Source of the DNA: Hyaloperonospora brassicae
Taxonomy: Eukaryota; Oomycota; Peronosporomycetes; Peronosporales; Peronosporaceae
DNA length: 64,000 nt
Reading direction: 5' to 3'
Assembly (NCBI GenBank): GCA_947650285.1
Contig: CANTFL010001427.1
Coordinates: forward strand, 1 to 64,000
Shown in pieces: positions 9,616 to 21,126 of this stretch (positions within the stretch are counted from its first letter, which is position 1; each line of letters starts with the position of its first letter). The position numbers were made by a program, and so were the translations under genes. Below the pieces are notes generated by a model that saw only the letters and a program-made list of their open reading frames with translations, did no database searches and was not told the DNA's origin.

Positions 9616-11609
9616 GAGTGAGGAAGGAAAACAACGTCCGAGACGACGCGATCGTCGGCGTCAACGAGGTGGGCGTTACCCGGTTGATGCCCGCAAAAGA
9701 AGCAATGACGACGTCCTAATGTGTTTGTACTGCTGCTACTCGCTCGGATCAAGTCCCGGGCAAAGGGGCGTCTCGCTACTTGCCAGGTAAAAAGGGGCGG
9801 GGTCCAGGCCATGCGCCATACGTCAGTCGATCGGTCCCATCCGGGAGCTCGCCCGGCGACGGCATGATTTGAAGCGGTGGCTCGCCAGCTGCTGCCCTGC
9901 TACTTGCATCACGTCACTTGGGTGGGTGGGTGGGTCGTCGATCCCAACAAGAGAGAGCATCGTCGTCTCTGTTGTTCTCGTTGTTCTCGACGGCATTGCC
10001 GGCTCAAGGAACGCCAACGCGGCGCGAGAGGAAACATGGATACGTCTGTGCGAACGTTGCACGCATTGCGGCGCTGCGACGGCAGCAGACGCGCGTGCGA
10101 CATGTGCAGTGGATCGCCCGCCCAACGGATATGCCCCGCGGATTCGGTTTCGGTGATCCCTTGAGACGTTCGCTCGACGTTGTCGTGCGTGAACGAGGCT
10201 GTGGTGTGTGGGACTGTCTGCAAAGTCGATGCACCGACGATTCCTGGCCTTCTTTCTCTCGCGCGCGCGCTCGGACGGTCCATCATGGGCTCACTTGCTC
10301 GGTTTGTCACGTGGTCGCAAAGGTGCTTCGACAAGGGCCGTCGTGCCGGCAGAGAGCAACCGCACGCGGATGCAGACTGGATCCCCGTGCCCGTGGCAGT
10401 GTAGGTGCACGCGACCACGTGGTGTCAATTAAAAAGGTCGACGAGACCAGATGCTGCTTTGCACGTGCGTCGAACCAGGTCGGGAGGGAGAGACTGGTTG
10501 GTACCAGTAACAGCAACACACTTACACTTACATGCACAATCTCCGCAAGGGGTTGAACACCCGTAGCCCGATCGGTTAGGATACCGTATCGATACGGCAC
10601 GGGACAGACAGACATGCAGAGCGCCTTTAGCATAAGATGTCGACGGCGCAACCTGAGCGTGGGTGGCATACTGCCACGAGACAGGATCACGCACTCACAC
10701 GCACATTGCCAGCAGGTTGTTGTTCGGACGTGTTCCTCGTCGTCGCCCAGACCTTCGAGCGGCGATCCGTACTCCATGGCAGACCCCTTCTCCACTGTTT
10801 GTGCAGGGGCCATGATCCCCGTTATCAGCCAGCAGGAAGCCCTTGACAGCTGCACCTGTCGCTCGCAATGGATCGAGCAGGCGCGTCCCACCACCAGGTG
10901 GCCGACGGACAAATCAAAAGCAGCGCGGCAGCATCAGTGCTGTCCGAGACGCGGTCTGTTCACGATCGTGTTCAAAAGCTTTTACCAAATGCGAGGGCTT
11001 GAGCTGAACGAGCTGCTGCCTCGAGACGAACGTGTGGTACTCTCGGCAGCCTCCGCACCGACAGAGCTGTCATAGCGGTCGTAGGCACATCACGGACGCG
11101 ATAAGACCGTCCCCCCATACCCCTTTCGGGTGGTGCAGATCGAGCAACCGAACAGGTCCATCTATAGGGATCAGCAACGAAGAAACGCTTCAAGTAAGTG
11201 CGCGACACTGTTGCCCACCAACGTGACACGAAGGTCGAACGTCGACAGCGCTCTGACGCAGCTGCAGGTGTTCCGCGTTCTTCATGCCGAAAAAACGAGC
11301 GCGTCGGACGGCGTTTTTTCCATCGCGTTCGGTCTCGTTCCACTGGCGCAGCGAGCGGCGCCTCCAGAGCAGATGGCACACTCGCACGCGTCGCCCGTCG
11401 ATCCGCCTCGCGCTGGCAGTGCGCGTCTGTCTAGCGCTGCCGTACGGTCGTGAGCCGCCAGGGGATCCCTTGCGCCACAGACGCCATGTTCCGACGTTGC
11501 ACGTCACCGCCTGACTGCAATGCAAAAGGGCACACACACATTGTCGCAGGTCCACTCTTTGACAGGCGTGACGACCTAAACGGGGCACCCGTCCAGCAAC
11601 GAGCTCACT

Positions 11610-11653
<44 letters not shown>

Positions 11654-12970
11654 CGACAACGACAACGACAACAACAACAACGAACTCGACGGCCCTTGTG
11701 GCGTAGCTAACGACGAGACGGGCCACGGCCTCGAGCCAAGCAGTCACCTGTCTCGCCGGCGGGCCTTTCTGCAGGGGCATTCGGAGCGCAAGTGCTTTGA
11801 CACAGACGTCGTGGGCCGTCGCGAGTGAGTAATTCTCATTTCGGGGCAGCTCGTGCGCTCGTCCGGTGCTCTGTTGTTCGCGGCACGTGAGGCGAACGGT
11901 CGGCAGCTCTTCCACACTGTATCGAACGCACAGCCCCTACTTCCTCCTCCTCCTCCTCTTGCTACTGTTACTACTGTTACTACGGTCCTCCTACTCGTAC
12001 TGCGGAATGTCTCTCCTGCGCGCACGTTGACAGTGCAGTGCAGTGCGGTGCACTATCCCCCCAGTCAATGGACGTGACGAACGCGTCGAGTCCTTCTCAT
12101 GGACCACAGACAGTCGTTCGTTCGTTCGTACCTGCGCGTGGCTCGTGCGCCGTCGTCGTCGCCGCGTTTGCGTCCGCCGACGACACTCTCGAGCGAGTGG
12201 AAGCCGCGGCCAGGGGCTCTTCTGCGTGCAGTGGACTGGCGATCGCACTGTCCACGTCGTGGCCGCTTTGTCCAGACAGACGCTGCGAGTTGAAACACAG
12301 ATTCGCATGGCCGAGCGCCACGCAGTTGGTCGCCGGTTCCCGCGGCTTGACGTCCGAGCCAATGGATTTTCGAACGCAATCGCCAGCAGTGCGTGCTGGA
12401 ATATCTCAAGGCTGTGGCTGGTTAGGTAGACGCGCTACTTCCGGGCGAACAAATGGCACGGCAAGGGCCGAGCCATTGGCGCACCGGTGACTTGCGGGCG
12501 GCGATTGTGAGTAACGATTGGCTGAATAGGCGTCGCGGGCAGAGGGCACGGGGTGTCGAGGCTACTTGATTGAGAACGACACAAGCAGCAACAGGCGCTC
12601 CGAAAGTAGCGCGGCGTCTGCTGCTGCAGCGTTCGTCGAGTCAGTATCGAGCCAGTCGATCGTTACAGTCGTTTTCTAATCCTGTTGGCCGTGCCCCGAG
12701 ACTGCTGCTGGTTTGGTGGACCCCGGTAGGTTGAGCCAAGTATAGCCTGTACCATGTGGCACTGGCGTCGCAAGCGCGGCGGATACTCAATCCAAGTGCT
12801 TTGGCACGTGCGGGCCACGTAGGACCAGGTTTCAGTCAGATCAGTCCTGTGTTCGACTCGCTTTGTTCGGGCCACGACAAGCGGTCCCCGCGCCCTTCGC
12901 CTCCACGCGCGATCATTCCTTTCTCCAGACATCGTCGCGCGCTCTCTCACTCACTCTCTCTCTGTCTGTC
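9616..12970. other. Gene-poor intergenic stretch
   Basis: About 3.3 kb between divergent genes. The open frames are low-complexity shadows; none shows a domain, signal peptide or consistent coding bias. It contains the AAC array (11610-11682) and a CTC/TAC-rich patch at 11940-12000. A small non-coding or intron-bearing gene cannot be excluded. Confidence 0.45.
11610..11682 (+). repeat. AAC trinucleotide microsatellite
   Basis: Tandem AAC with GAC interruptions over about 73 bp. It produces a spurious poly-valine frame on the other strand. Confidence 0.95.
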
Positions 12971-12990
12971 GGTCATTACCAAACTTTCAC
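12971..12990 (+). promoter_or_regulatory. Inr/FPR-like oomycete core promoter of the expansin-like gene
   Basis: GGTCATTACCAAACTTTCAC resembles the oomycete initiator (TCATTYY) followed by the flanking promoter region (CAWTTT). It lies about 140-155 nt before the ATG at 13129, after a CT-rich tract. The match is imperfect. Confidence 0.4.
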
Positions 12991-13128
12991 TTCTCAAAGT
13001 GCCCGTTCCAGCGCAGTCGCCACCAGAGCTCGAGCGATTGTTTCCTTTTCTTTCAGATATCCCGTTGCAGTCTGAATTTCAGATATCCCACCGAACCGTT
13101 CAGTTGGTTTCTCCCCCCCCGCCTCGAA

Positions 13129-14562
13129 ATGGTTCGACGCGTGTGGCTTTCGATGGCGCTGGTGCCTGCCATCGCATCCGCGGGGCAAATGGGCGAGAAG
13201 GGTTCGGTCTTCACCGGCGAAGGCACGTCGTACGTGCTCGGCCAAGTCTCGAGCGGCAACTGCAACTTCATGTACGACCCCGGCGTCGGGACCAACTACG
13301 CGGCGCTGAACAACGACCAGTGGGAGTCGACCAACAACTGCGGCCGCTGTGCCAAAGTCTCGTGCGACGACGACCGGTGCCCCGACAAGAGCAAATCGGC
13401 GGTGGTGTACCTGCTCGACCGGTGTCCCGAGTGCGTGCACGGCGACTTGGACTTGTCCCCGGAGGTGTTCAAGGAGATCACGGGCAGCCACCCGTCTCGG
13501 TACAAGATCAAGTGGGAGTTCGTCGACTGTCCTGTCGAGGGCAACATCCAGTACTGCACCAAGAGCGGCAGCAGTAGCCATTGGCTCGCGATCCAACCGG
13601 CCAACTTTGCCAATGGCATCGAGAGCATGCGGATCGCCAATCAGGCCGTCACGATGGTGGACTCGTGCTACTACTTCCTGCTGAACAACGGGGTAAACGT
13701 CGACATTTCGGCGGTGGAGATCGAGCTCACGTCCGTGGCGGGTGAGAAGATCACGGAGAAGCTGTCACTGACGTCCAACGTGTGCACTGCCGGCACGTCC
13801 AATTTCGGCGCAAGTACGTCGCAGAACTCGGCCATTCAGTCGGAGCCCCCGAAGCCGCCACCGGTGACTCCCGTTCCGCAGGTGGACTCCCCGACGGCTC
13901 CAGGACTGGTGCGTCCTGCTGTATTGCCGTTGCCTCCAACTCCGCCGATCGTGAACGCGCCGGCACCTCCTACTCCGAACATCTTTGTCAATGGCGTCCC
14001 CCCTCAAAAGCAGCTCCCTCCGCAGCCACCGATGCAGCCATTGCCTGCACAGCCCCCTGTACAGCCACCGATGCAGCCATTGCCTGCACAGCCCCCTGTA
14101 CAGCCACCAACGCAGCCTCCGCAGCGGCCTCCGATGCAGCCACCTGCGATGCAGCCGCCTACGCCCGCGCCTGAGCCGGAGGCGAGCAATTTCAACACAT
14201 GGGCGAAGCCTGGACTGGGGGCTCGGAACTTCAGGGCCGGAGAAGTGGTGGCTCCCGGTGGGTCGAAGACTCAGGTGGCGATTCTGCAGGCCAATGAAGC
14301 CGATGTGGAAAAGTCGACGGAAGACGGAACGAGCCAACAGGCAAACACCAAGAGCGGTCACGCCTCGTCAGGGACGAGTCCAGTCATTGTGACGCTCGTT
14401 GTCCTGGCGGTTGTGGGTGGGGTCGCTTTGGCTGGCGTTGCCTTCGTCGTGAAGAAGAAGAGAATGGCCGACAAGTTGGACGACCGGAACGAAGCGGCGA
14501 TGCGAGCGTTCGACACGTTCAGCTCTCCCGTGCACTTTGAGAAGACCATTGCCAAGATTTGA
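13129..14562 (+). CDS. Expansin-like wall protein with Pro-rich stalk and membrane anchor
   Basis: 477 residues. Signal peptide 1-18. Residues about 25-140 are a six-stranded double-psi barrel (barwin/GH45-like) of the expansin type, rich in Cys (45, 71, 74, 79, 84, 99, 102) and with HGDLDLS (105-110), where expansins keep the key Asp. A C-terminal beta-sandwich-like part runs to about residue 220. Then come a long Pro/Gln-rich stalk (about 235-355) with a perfect 13-codon repeat, and a transmembrane helix (about 417-441) followed by a basic, then mixed, cytosolic tail. Expansins loosen cellulose networks without hydrolysis; oomycetes have cellulosic walls, so it may act on its own wall or on plant wall. 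The anchor suggests it stays at the cell surface. No introns. Confidence 0.85.
   Translation: MVRRVWLSMALVPAIASAGQMGEKGSVFTGEGTSYVLGQVSSGNCNFMYDPGVGTNYAALNNDQWESTNNCGRCAKVSCDDDRCPDKSKSAVVYLLDRCPECVHGDLDLSPEVFKEITGSHPSRYKIKWEFVDCPVEGNIQYCTKSGSSSHWLAIQPANFANGIESMRIANQAVTMVDSCYYFLLNNGVNVDISAVEIELTSVAGEKITEKLSLTSNVCTAGTSNFGASTSQNSAIQSEPPKPPPVTPVPQVDSPTAPGLVRPAVLPLPPTPPIVNAPAPPTPNIFVNGVPPQKQLPPQPPMQPLPAQPPVQPPMQPLPAQPPVQPPTQPPQRPPMQPPAMQPPTPAPEPEASNFNTWAKPGLGARNFRAGEVVAPGGSKTQVAILQANEADVEKSTEDGTSQQANTKSGHASSGTSPVIVTLVVLAVVGGVALAGVAFVVKKKRMADKLDDRNEAAMRAFDTFSSPVHFEKTIAKI
14023..14100 (+). repeat. Perfect 39-bp tandem duplication in the Pro-rich stalk
   Basis: Two identical 39-bp units (14023-14061 and 14062-14100), 13 codons each (pattern QPPMQPLPAQPPV), followed by a partial third. 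Being a multiple of three, it changes stalk length without breaking the frame. Confidence 0.95.
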
Positions 14563-15241
14563 GCGAAAAGCGTTGTCGGTCCTTCCGGATCGAGCGAAGT
14601 GGCCACCTGTCGTCGGAGGTGGTGGACCGTGCGCAGGAGTCGGACGTGTGCGATAGCTGTCCCAGTCCATGTCGTAATGTGGTGTTGGTGGGTCTGCACT
14701 GACGTTGGCTAGCGTAGAGTGTGTGTTGGTTGTTGGATGCGTCTATACGTCCTCGTCTTCGTCAGTGGCAATGGAGCATCGCACACTTGTAAGCGTATTC
14801 AATAATAAACACGATGGTAGCAGTATGCATCGGCGAGTTATCCGTTCCTTCAGGCTCTCGCGTTCCGTACGTACGTACGTACGTATGGATATCGCGTAGG
14901 CATGTTCGCTGGAAAGTGTAGGGATCGCAAAGCTTACGTTACAACCACTCGAACATTGTCATTTTGTCTTGACTCGAGTGTCTTGCCAGGCTAACTATTC
15001 TGCGATCACCGACCGACACCACAGCTGAGCGAGCACAACATTGGGCATTGTGTACAGTATGTACCATGACGCATTGGGCGGTGTGTTTTGGCACACAAAA
15101 TGGCTCTGTTCGTCTTCGCATGCCTCTGTCGAGGCTGCGTGATCGTTACAACACTTGCAGCGAACACACGCGAAAGGCCACGCTGGGTCTCCTGTCCACG
15201 ACCTCATTATGGTCGTGTCGTTCGTAACAGGTGTGCTTTAG

Positions 15242-15290
<49 letters not shown>

Positions 15291-16822
15291 GGCTTGGGAT
15301 TGTTTAGCGATCGCCAGACATGGTAGTGAAAGGGTCAAGACATTTGCTAGAACCGGATTAGTACCGACTCTAAGTAGCTTTACTCGGTTCCCGACTCGCT
15401 CACTTGGGAGATCCGGTCCATGGGTTGCAGTATCTGTGGAATGGCCGTGACCAGATATGCTGATCGTCGACTTGGATTCTTCCGGTTCCAGTTGGTCGCA
15501 CGACGTATGTACCCCGTTGGCATTCGGCACGAAGCTGCCTGACCTTTCGTTCCCAGCGACGGCCACTGCAAGGCTTCGCTTGCATTCTTGTCGATCAAAA
15601 TTCACGGTACAGTCGTCTACCGAGCAAGTCCCCGGACTTCTATCGTACACCTGCAAGGAACGGGTCAGCCACATCGCAAAAGCATCTCAATCGTGAGCCA
15701 CACATGTCATCGCAACTCCGACAACAGACGATGACTAGGAGTGATTGACAGTCTACTCGAGCAGCTTCGTATTGGCATGTGCGGTTGCTCTCTGATGTCT
15801 GCCATCTTTTGAACAGCATCAACGTCGGAACTGGCCCGTCGCCTCCGGTGGCGTCATCAGATCAGCACCCACGTTTCGAATTCGACTGCTCCGGATGTGC
15901 GTACAAGCAAAGCTCCTCAGGGGTATGGTGAGCGATGCTTTCCAACGATCAACGTGTCCGATGCTGTCGACCAAACCAACAATTCGACTGCAGGATGGTT
16001 CAGTGCCTAGAGGCAGTGTCGCGAATCGGACATGTGGCTGCTTCCATCAGGTCCGTTCCGACTCGTAGACATGTTGTGCACATGACGCACCGCACGTGAA
16101 CGCACGTCGAACGAGATGGAGGATATGGCTCGTGTTTTCAAGTACGGTTTGATGCAACTTGCTGGCTGTGGTACAGCTTGCAATGCGCTGCTAACGTCGC
16201 CGGACGGTCCATACGAGTCCTCTCGTCTACCGTTTCACGTGTACAACCGCATTACGAACCAGTCGCACTCAACTTTATGCCTCAATTGGCAGTTCGTCCC
16301 ATCGACACGATACGAAAAGCTTCAACACGAAACGATAAGCTGTGAACATGCAGCCAACAGCAGAAAGCTCAGCGTTCGTCAATGCGCCCAAACGTCTCTC
16401 GCGCTCGTCACGTCATCATTGCAAAAGTATCACATACCGACTGACGTGGATTCGTGGACCGGCAGCGACGAAACGACCCGAATGGGCGGGTGCACCGTAT
16501 CGATAAGAACGGTCGACTGTCGCTCGCTCATCCCCCGCCACACTGTTGGACTCTTCTGAGAAGAAAAGACCGTTGGCAATGCACGGCCGATCGATCTCTC
16601 GCTCCTCTGCTTCCCAGCTGCTCACCAGATGGCTACATAGTACCAGGGGGTCTTGTCACGACCGTAGAGCGTTCACGAGAGCACTGAAGTTCTGCCATCG
16701 CACGTCCGTAGTACATGACCGGTAGTGTGCCTTTGCTTTACACCACGGAGCGGTTTTCCATGCACTGCCGCGTCGCACTTGCTGCAGATCTCTTGCACGT
16801 GTATGTGAACGAACGTGTTCGG
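14563..16822. other. Intergenic stretch
   Basis: Holds a short CGTA run (14866-14885) and the GTT array. A 147-codon + frame at 16116-16559 and others show no family features. No RNA gene was recognised. Confidence 0.45.
15241..15291 (+). repeat. GTT trinucleotide microsatellite
   Basis: Seventeen uninterrupted GTT units. Confidence 0.97.
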
Positions 16823-16842
16823 TTGTCATTCTCTCAATTGCC
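16823..16842 (+). promoter_or_regulatory. Inr/FPR-like core promoter of the small acidic protein gene
   Basis: TTGTCATTCTCTCAATTGCC carries TCATTCT then CAATTG, close to the oomycete Inr+FPR consensus. It is about 55-70 nt before the ATG at 16895, the usual distance, and supports that short ORF being a gene. Confidence 0.5.
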
Positions 16843-16894
16843 GCCTCGAGCTCAGCCTGCAAGCACGTGATCCGCATCGACTTCTCGCTTTGAT

Positions 16895-17188
16895 ATGGCT
16901 GCCATCGTCCCGATTTCGTGCAACCAGCGCTGGCGCAGTCGCTCGCGCAATGCCAGCACGGACTCAGACTTTTTGGGTCTCATCCCAGCGCCCCTGCCGA
17001 CCGATAATATGCTGCAAGAAGCTGATGCATCCGAGAGCGAGGACGAGGATGACTCCATCGAGCAGGTGGAGTCCTCGCACAACATTGTCATTCCTCGAGA
17101 ATTTACTGCCCACGAAGCTGCGTGGTCGATCCCACCTCGGATCAAGAATGCCAAGTCCATGGAGAGACGACGGGCGAGTAGCTCGTAG
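16895..17188 (+). CDS. Small acidic hypothetical protein
   Basis: 97 residues. An N-terminal basic segment (QRWRSRSR) and a Ser/Thr-Asp patch are followed by an acidic stretch (about 43-57, ASESEDEDDSIEQ) and a basic C terminus (RIKNAKSMERRR). No signal peptide, membrane segment or recognised domain. The acidic serine cluster looks like a casein-kinase-2 type target region. Composition and a well-placed Inr/FPR-like motif at 16823 argue that it is real; its product is unknown. It is convergent with the ERMARD-like gene, 167 bp apart. Confidence 0.55.
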   Translation: MAAIVPISCNQRWRSRSRNASTDSDFLGLIPAPLPTDNMLQEADASESEDEDDSIEQVESSHNIVIPREFTAHEAAWSIPPRIKNAKSMERRRASSS

Positions 17189-17355
17189 CGTTAGCGTCGC
17201 AATCGTGGCAACAGACGACACCTTTGGTCCCAAACTGTCGTCCCGAGAACATGCGTCGCAAGACTAGTTCCTGTCTTTATTGAATATCAATCCCACGTCT
17301 TGACTTTTGCCATCACGTCTTGCACAGTGAGGTAGGTCCTCCAGCAGCTTTCTCG

Positions 17356-19905
17356 TCATGGCGGAAAAGCTGCTCTAAAGGCCTTCGAGCTCAAGAACCG
17401 AAGCGCTCGCTCGACCGCCTGCTCATTACTTTTTTGCGATGCTTCGCTGCTGCCAGTGCAGCCTTCGAACGAAGTGATACACTGCAAGAGTTTGCACTGA
17501 AGTTGTTCCACGTGCACGGCACGAGGGCAAGTGTCGAGCACCCTCTTTCCAGATGCAGTACAAGCCACTTTGCCCGCGGTAGCAGCAATTTCGCGCAAGT
17601 GTACCATTTGGTGCTCCACGATGCTCAGACTCACCCTTTGCATGTGTTCGAAAACGGGGAGGAAGAATATACAGGTGAGCAGCGAGCGTCGATGGTTCGA
17701 ACGTGCTTTTCCTGTAGCCACAAGCTGATGTAGCTGTTCGATGCGAGATCGAAACGTTTCGAGGGATCGCTGACAGCACGCGATGATCTCCAGCATGCAT
17801 GCGGCCACAGAGAGTCCGTCTTGGTCGCCTAATGCCAACAGACGCCGCTTCATTGATCCTTCGAGAAGATCTGCACCACCAATTGACGAAACTGTGCGTT
17901 CTTCTTCCGTTGGCGGCAAGAAGATACAACAGCGGGACCCGACGAGATGTGCCCGATGATTCGTTGCAAAGTCGTCCCGAATGCGAGCAGACACTGCGTC
18001 AAGTTGACTGCTGAGCTGCCCGATCAAGTGAGCAAAGCTCTTCTTCTCCTTCTTCACCTTTACAGCACATAGGTCACTTGTCGACCTGCTCTTTGCGGAC
18101 AAAGCTGCTAGAAACTCCGCCACTCGATCCGATTTCTCCACAAGTGTGAACGGTGCGCCATCAGTAGTGGCAAAAGTAGCAAATCGAACACGGGTGAGGC
18201 CTTGTTGTTCTCGAGGTTCGCCTCCGTCGACTTCTTCGAGATTGTACGCAGTGTATTTTGCACGAAAAACAGCAAATGCCGATGCAGCGCAATGAGCCGA
18301 AGTCAAGGCTCGATACAAGCGGTAGAACGGGTGAAAAGAGCACGTCGTGGTATCACTGAAGATCTGTAGACGGCACCTGACAGCAGCAGGTAGTGAGACC
18401 TTATCAGCTTCATTTGCCGTTTCGGTAGCAAGCGCACTGGACGGCTCAATACTGCTCTCGCACATAAGCACAAGTGCTTCAAACAGCAGCTGAGTGGCGG
18501 ACGAGAGTTTCATTCGTGCAAGAGCCTCATCGTTGCTGCTTTGTAGAAGACTCGTCAAACTCGTTTCCCCATGGCAGAGTTTTGCACGAAGGTTGGGCCC
18601 GCTGGACATCATGAAGAGATCCAGCAAAGCCGCCAGTGATGCAAAGGGAAGCTGCTCGTACAAAGCGTTCATAACAGAGTCGTTGCAGTCGCTGTCGTGC
18701 TCATCGCTCGCGCTTCCCGCGCCTGCAGCTTGCATTAGAACAAGTGGATGCAACAGTACCTGGTGCTTGTCTCTCTGTCCGAAACCATCCAGTGTCGAAT
18801 AGTACGCGTCGGCCTGAGCCGACGTACATGCACTTGCTAGTCTCGCGCGATTCTGGTTCGCGTGAAAAAACTTCATTCGCAGTGCATGTTCGAGAATAGG
18901 AAGTACAGCAAACAGGAACCACAGCTCGTCTCTTCGTGCTACCAGGGCGTCAATAGCACGCCAAAGAAGACTTGACCGTCCATGAGGAACAAAAGGGGCA
19001 GTTGTCCATCGTCGTATGACTTGATCTCGAACTGCTGGCAGTTCCTGACGAAGGACAGCAGCAAGATCGAGTTGTGGTCTCAGATCTCCTTCTTGCAGCG
19101 GCTCCTGCGTTTTCGTGCCAAATTGGCCGTCAAAGCTGTCGATGCGAAAAAGTCCAGCGACGTGATGGTCACGCACAGTCTCGTTCGTAGAGCTACTGGC
19201 GCCGTCTTCCATAAACGCAGGCAGCATCATGACGAGCAGCATCGTGAGGCACCCGAAACATTTGGGACACTCGGCTGGTATGATAAATCCATGCCACACT
19301 AGATTCCGAAGATTCAGTCCCGATGGCAAGAGCAGCATCTTGAGCAGATGCAGAAAGCCTCTGGGTAAGGCATCGACGAGCGTCTCTGAATGCAGCAAGT
19401 CCCGTAGTATCATGTTCTTTTTCCGACATGTTGCCGGGTCGGCCTGTTTTTCGTACAGATCGTACAACGCTTTTTCCAAGATCGTGACGCCAATCGTGAA
19501 CGCCATGAAATAGTCTCCGGCGTTGTCAGAGAGCATCATGGCCACCGATGTCAACGTACTGAAATGTGTTAGTTCACGGACTGCTTGCCAAGTGCGATCG
19601 TGATCATTTTTGTGCAACTTTAGTGTCCCGTCACGAATAAAGTCCTCGGCATGAAGTGCCAGAGCCCATGTTGTCTCTATTTCAGTAGTCTTGTTTTCCA
19701 CATTTTGACAATTGCCATCGACAAAGCTCAACCACAAACTCCAGTCCAGAGCCACGACCCCATTGTCATAGGAGCAAAACGTTGGCACTGTTTGTTGCAG
19801 CGATGAACGATGGGAATGTGGCAGTCTCCAGAACGAATAGAGTGCGTCCTGTACGGCAAAAGACAAAGATGGACGATAGGTGGACACTGGGGTTGGTGAG
19901 TCCAT
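17356..19905 (-). CDS. ERMARD-like protein with DUF4209 domain
   Basis: 849 residues from ATG 19905 (the frame is open upstream but has no earlier ATG). Residues about 160-215 carry the DUF4209 signature: [11 protein letters not shown]…[16 protein letters not shown] second related motif, [14 protein letters not shown], lies near the middle, as in ERMARD (endoplasmic reticulum membrane-associated RNA degradation protein) relatives. Hydrophobic segments such as [13 protein letters not shown] and [15 protein letters not shown] could be membrane-associated. In animals ERMARD is tied to the ER, but its biochemical role is poorly defined; the oomycete role is not known. Single exon. Confident of the domain, less so of orthology. 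Confidence 0.75.
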   Translation of the reverse strand: MDSPTPVSTYRPSLSFAVQDALYSFWRLPHSHRSSLQQTVPTFCSYDNGVVALDWSLWLSFVDGNCQNVENKTTEIETTWALALHAEDFIRDGTLKLHKNDHDRTWQAVRELTHFSTLTSVAMMLSDNAGDYFMAFTIGVTILEKALYDLYEKQADPATCRKKNMILRDLLHSETLVDALPRGFLHLLKMLLLPSGLNLRNLVWHGFIIPAECPKCFGCLTMLLVMMLPAFMEDGASSSTNETVRDHHVAGLFRIDSFDGQFGTKTQEPLQEGDLRPQLDLAAVLRQELPAVRDQVIRRWTTAPFVPHGRSSLLWRAIDALVARRDELWFLFAVLPILEHALRMKFFHANQNRARLASACTSAQADAYYSTLDGFGQRDKHQVLLHPLVLMQAAGAGSASDEHDSDCNDSVMNALYEQLPFASLAALLDLFMMSSGPNLRAKLCHGETSLTSLLQSSNDEALARMKLSSATQLLFEALVLMCESSIEPSSALATETANEADKVSLPAAVRCRLQIFSDTTTCSFHPFYRLYRALTSAHCAASAFAVFRAKYTAYNLEEVDGGEPREQQGLTRVRFATFATTDGAPFTLVEKSDRVAEFLAALSAKSRSTSDLCAVKVKKEKKSFAHLIGQLSSQLDAVSARIRDDFATNHRAHLVGSRCCIFLPPTEEERTVSSIGGADLLEGSMKRRLLALGDQDGLSVAACMLEIIACCQRSLETFRSRIEQLHQLVATGKARSNHRRSLLTCIFFLPVFEHMQRVSLSIVEHQMVHLREIAATAGKVACTASGKRVLDTCPRAVHVEQLQCKLLQCITSFEGCTGSSEASQKSNEQAVERALRFLSSKAFRAAFPP

Positions 19906-19954
19906 TGCAGATGACTGTCTCGAGACTGGGCTTTGTATGAAGTAACACACACAC

Positions 19955-19971
19955 ACCTGTGAAGTGAGCTA
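19955..19971 (-). promoter_or_regulatory. Inr-like core promoter of the ERMARD-like gene
   Basis: The minus strand reads AGCTCACTTCACAGGTG, matching GCTCAYTYYNCA, about 50-65 nt before the ATG at 19905. Confidence 0.42.
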
Positions 19972-21126
19972 TTCGTGGATTTGCTCTCTTCCGACTGTTT
20001 GACAATCCCACTGATTCACACGAGCGCAAATGAGTCTCTTTTCGTCAGAAAGATCGCAAGTATTTGACTCGTGATGAGCTTATAGGGACCATATTATAGT
20101 TTATTGGACGTACGACTCGATGTAGAGGGAAGTAGTCAGGATACTGTGGACCGTACACGCGTCGACGAGCGATGGAGGGGCATCTTATGCATCGCGTTCC
20201 GAAGAAATAATACGTGTGCAGACGTTGGTGAGACCAAAATTCGCGGAGGGTGTTGTGCAGTCGCTCGTTGACAGAGTGGGGAACAACTTGCTAATTGACG
20301 TCAATATATCAGCAAAGCGCGAGATTTTCTCGACTGTTGAGTACCCTTACAGCTATCCTGTGCCCCCAGCGATTCTCGAAGGACAACGTTGTCGGTCCCT
20401 TTCTCGCGTTAGTCAGCAAGATCAGTGGAAAAAAAGTCATGCTCTTCAGCATGTTTCGCCTTGGGCGCTGACTTGTCGGACACTGCCTTTCTTGACTCTG
20501 CAGATTCGAGCGATAACTCGCTCAGGCTTTCTAGTTCTGTAAAGGTCGCGCTGAAGTGGCAAGACGTCAAGCCACGATGAAGTAAAGGGCCTCAAGGGTT
20601 TGGACGCGTTGAGAAAGATGAGGATCTTGCGCATTCAACACCACTCAGCATTGGCAGACGTCTGGTTTCCACCGGTCGTGTACGTACACCACGTAACTTT
20701 AGACTCAGCCATTACACAGCTGTCATCGTAGGATTCGCGCACAGCTAATTGTAGCGATAGTGGGCCCGCGCGCGCCTTTCTGCGAGGAAACAATCGACCC
20801 ATTCGGCCTTTTTCCGCGCACCAGTCCGCAGCGCACCTGCACGTTGCCCAAAAATCCACTGCGTCGATCCGATAGCGTCCCGTATTCACCACCCACCACC
20901 CGCTGCGAGCGCCCGTAACGCGTTAGCGCACCCTAAAATCATTTCGTCGCGCACCGCGGGCGGCTTCCCACTCCACCTGCCGCCGCGCGTTCGTTCTCGC
21001 GCTGTAGCGCTCTCCCTGTGCCTCGTTCGCCCGCCGTCTCGCGCCCATCTCCTCCGCCGCGGTCTCCTCTCTCCATTGCACCCCGTTTCACGCGCCGCCT
21101 CGCGCCCCGTTGCTCGCGTTTCCACC
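19972..21126. other. Divergent intergenic region before the Gbeta gene
   Basis: Contains the promoter of the G-beta gene (GC-rich from about 20760 on; TCATTTCGTC at 20939 may be an initiator). A minus-strand open stretch at 20409-20590 encodes a Ser/Glu-rich peptide without ATG and is not called. Confidence 0.45.

Noticed and set aside
9909..10912. Minus frames of 169 and 201 codons
   Set aside because: No domain, signal or repeat structure, and the sequence overlaps equally long + frames; coding cannot be supported.
11190..11915. 241-codon minus frame with a long poly-valine run
   Set aside because: The valines come from translating the AAC/GTT microsatellite; flanking sequence shows no domain or conserved features.
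15088..15450. 120-codon + frame with poly-valine
   Set aside because: Another artefact of the GTT array.
20409..20590. Minus Ser/Glu-rich open stretch ending at TAA, possible last exon
   Set aside because: No ATG and no convincing upstream exon; a splice acceptor-like TTCAG is present but not enough.
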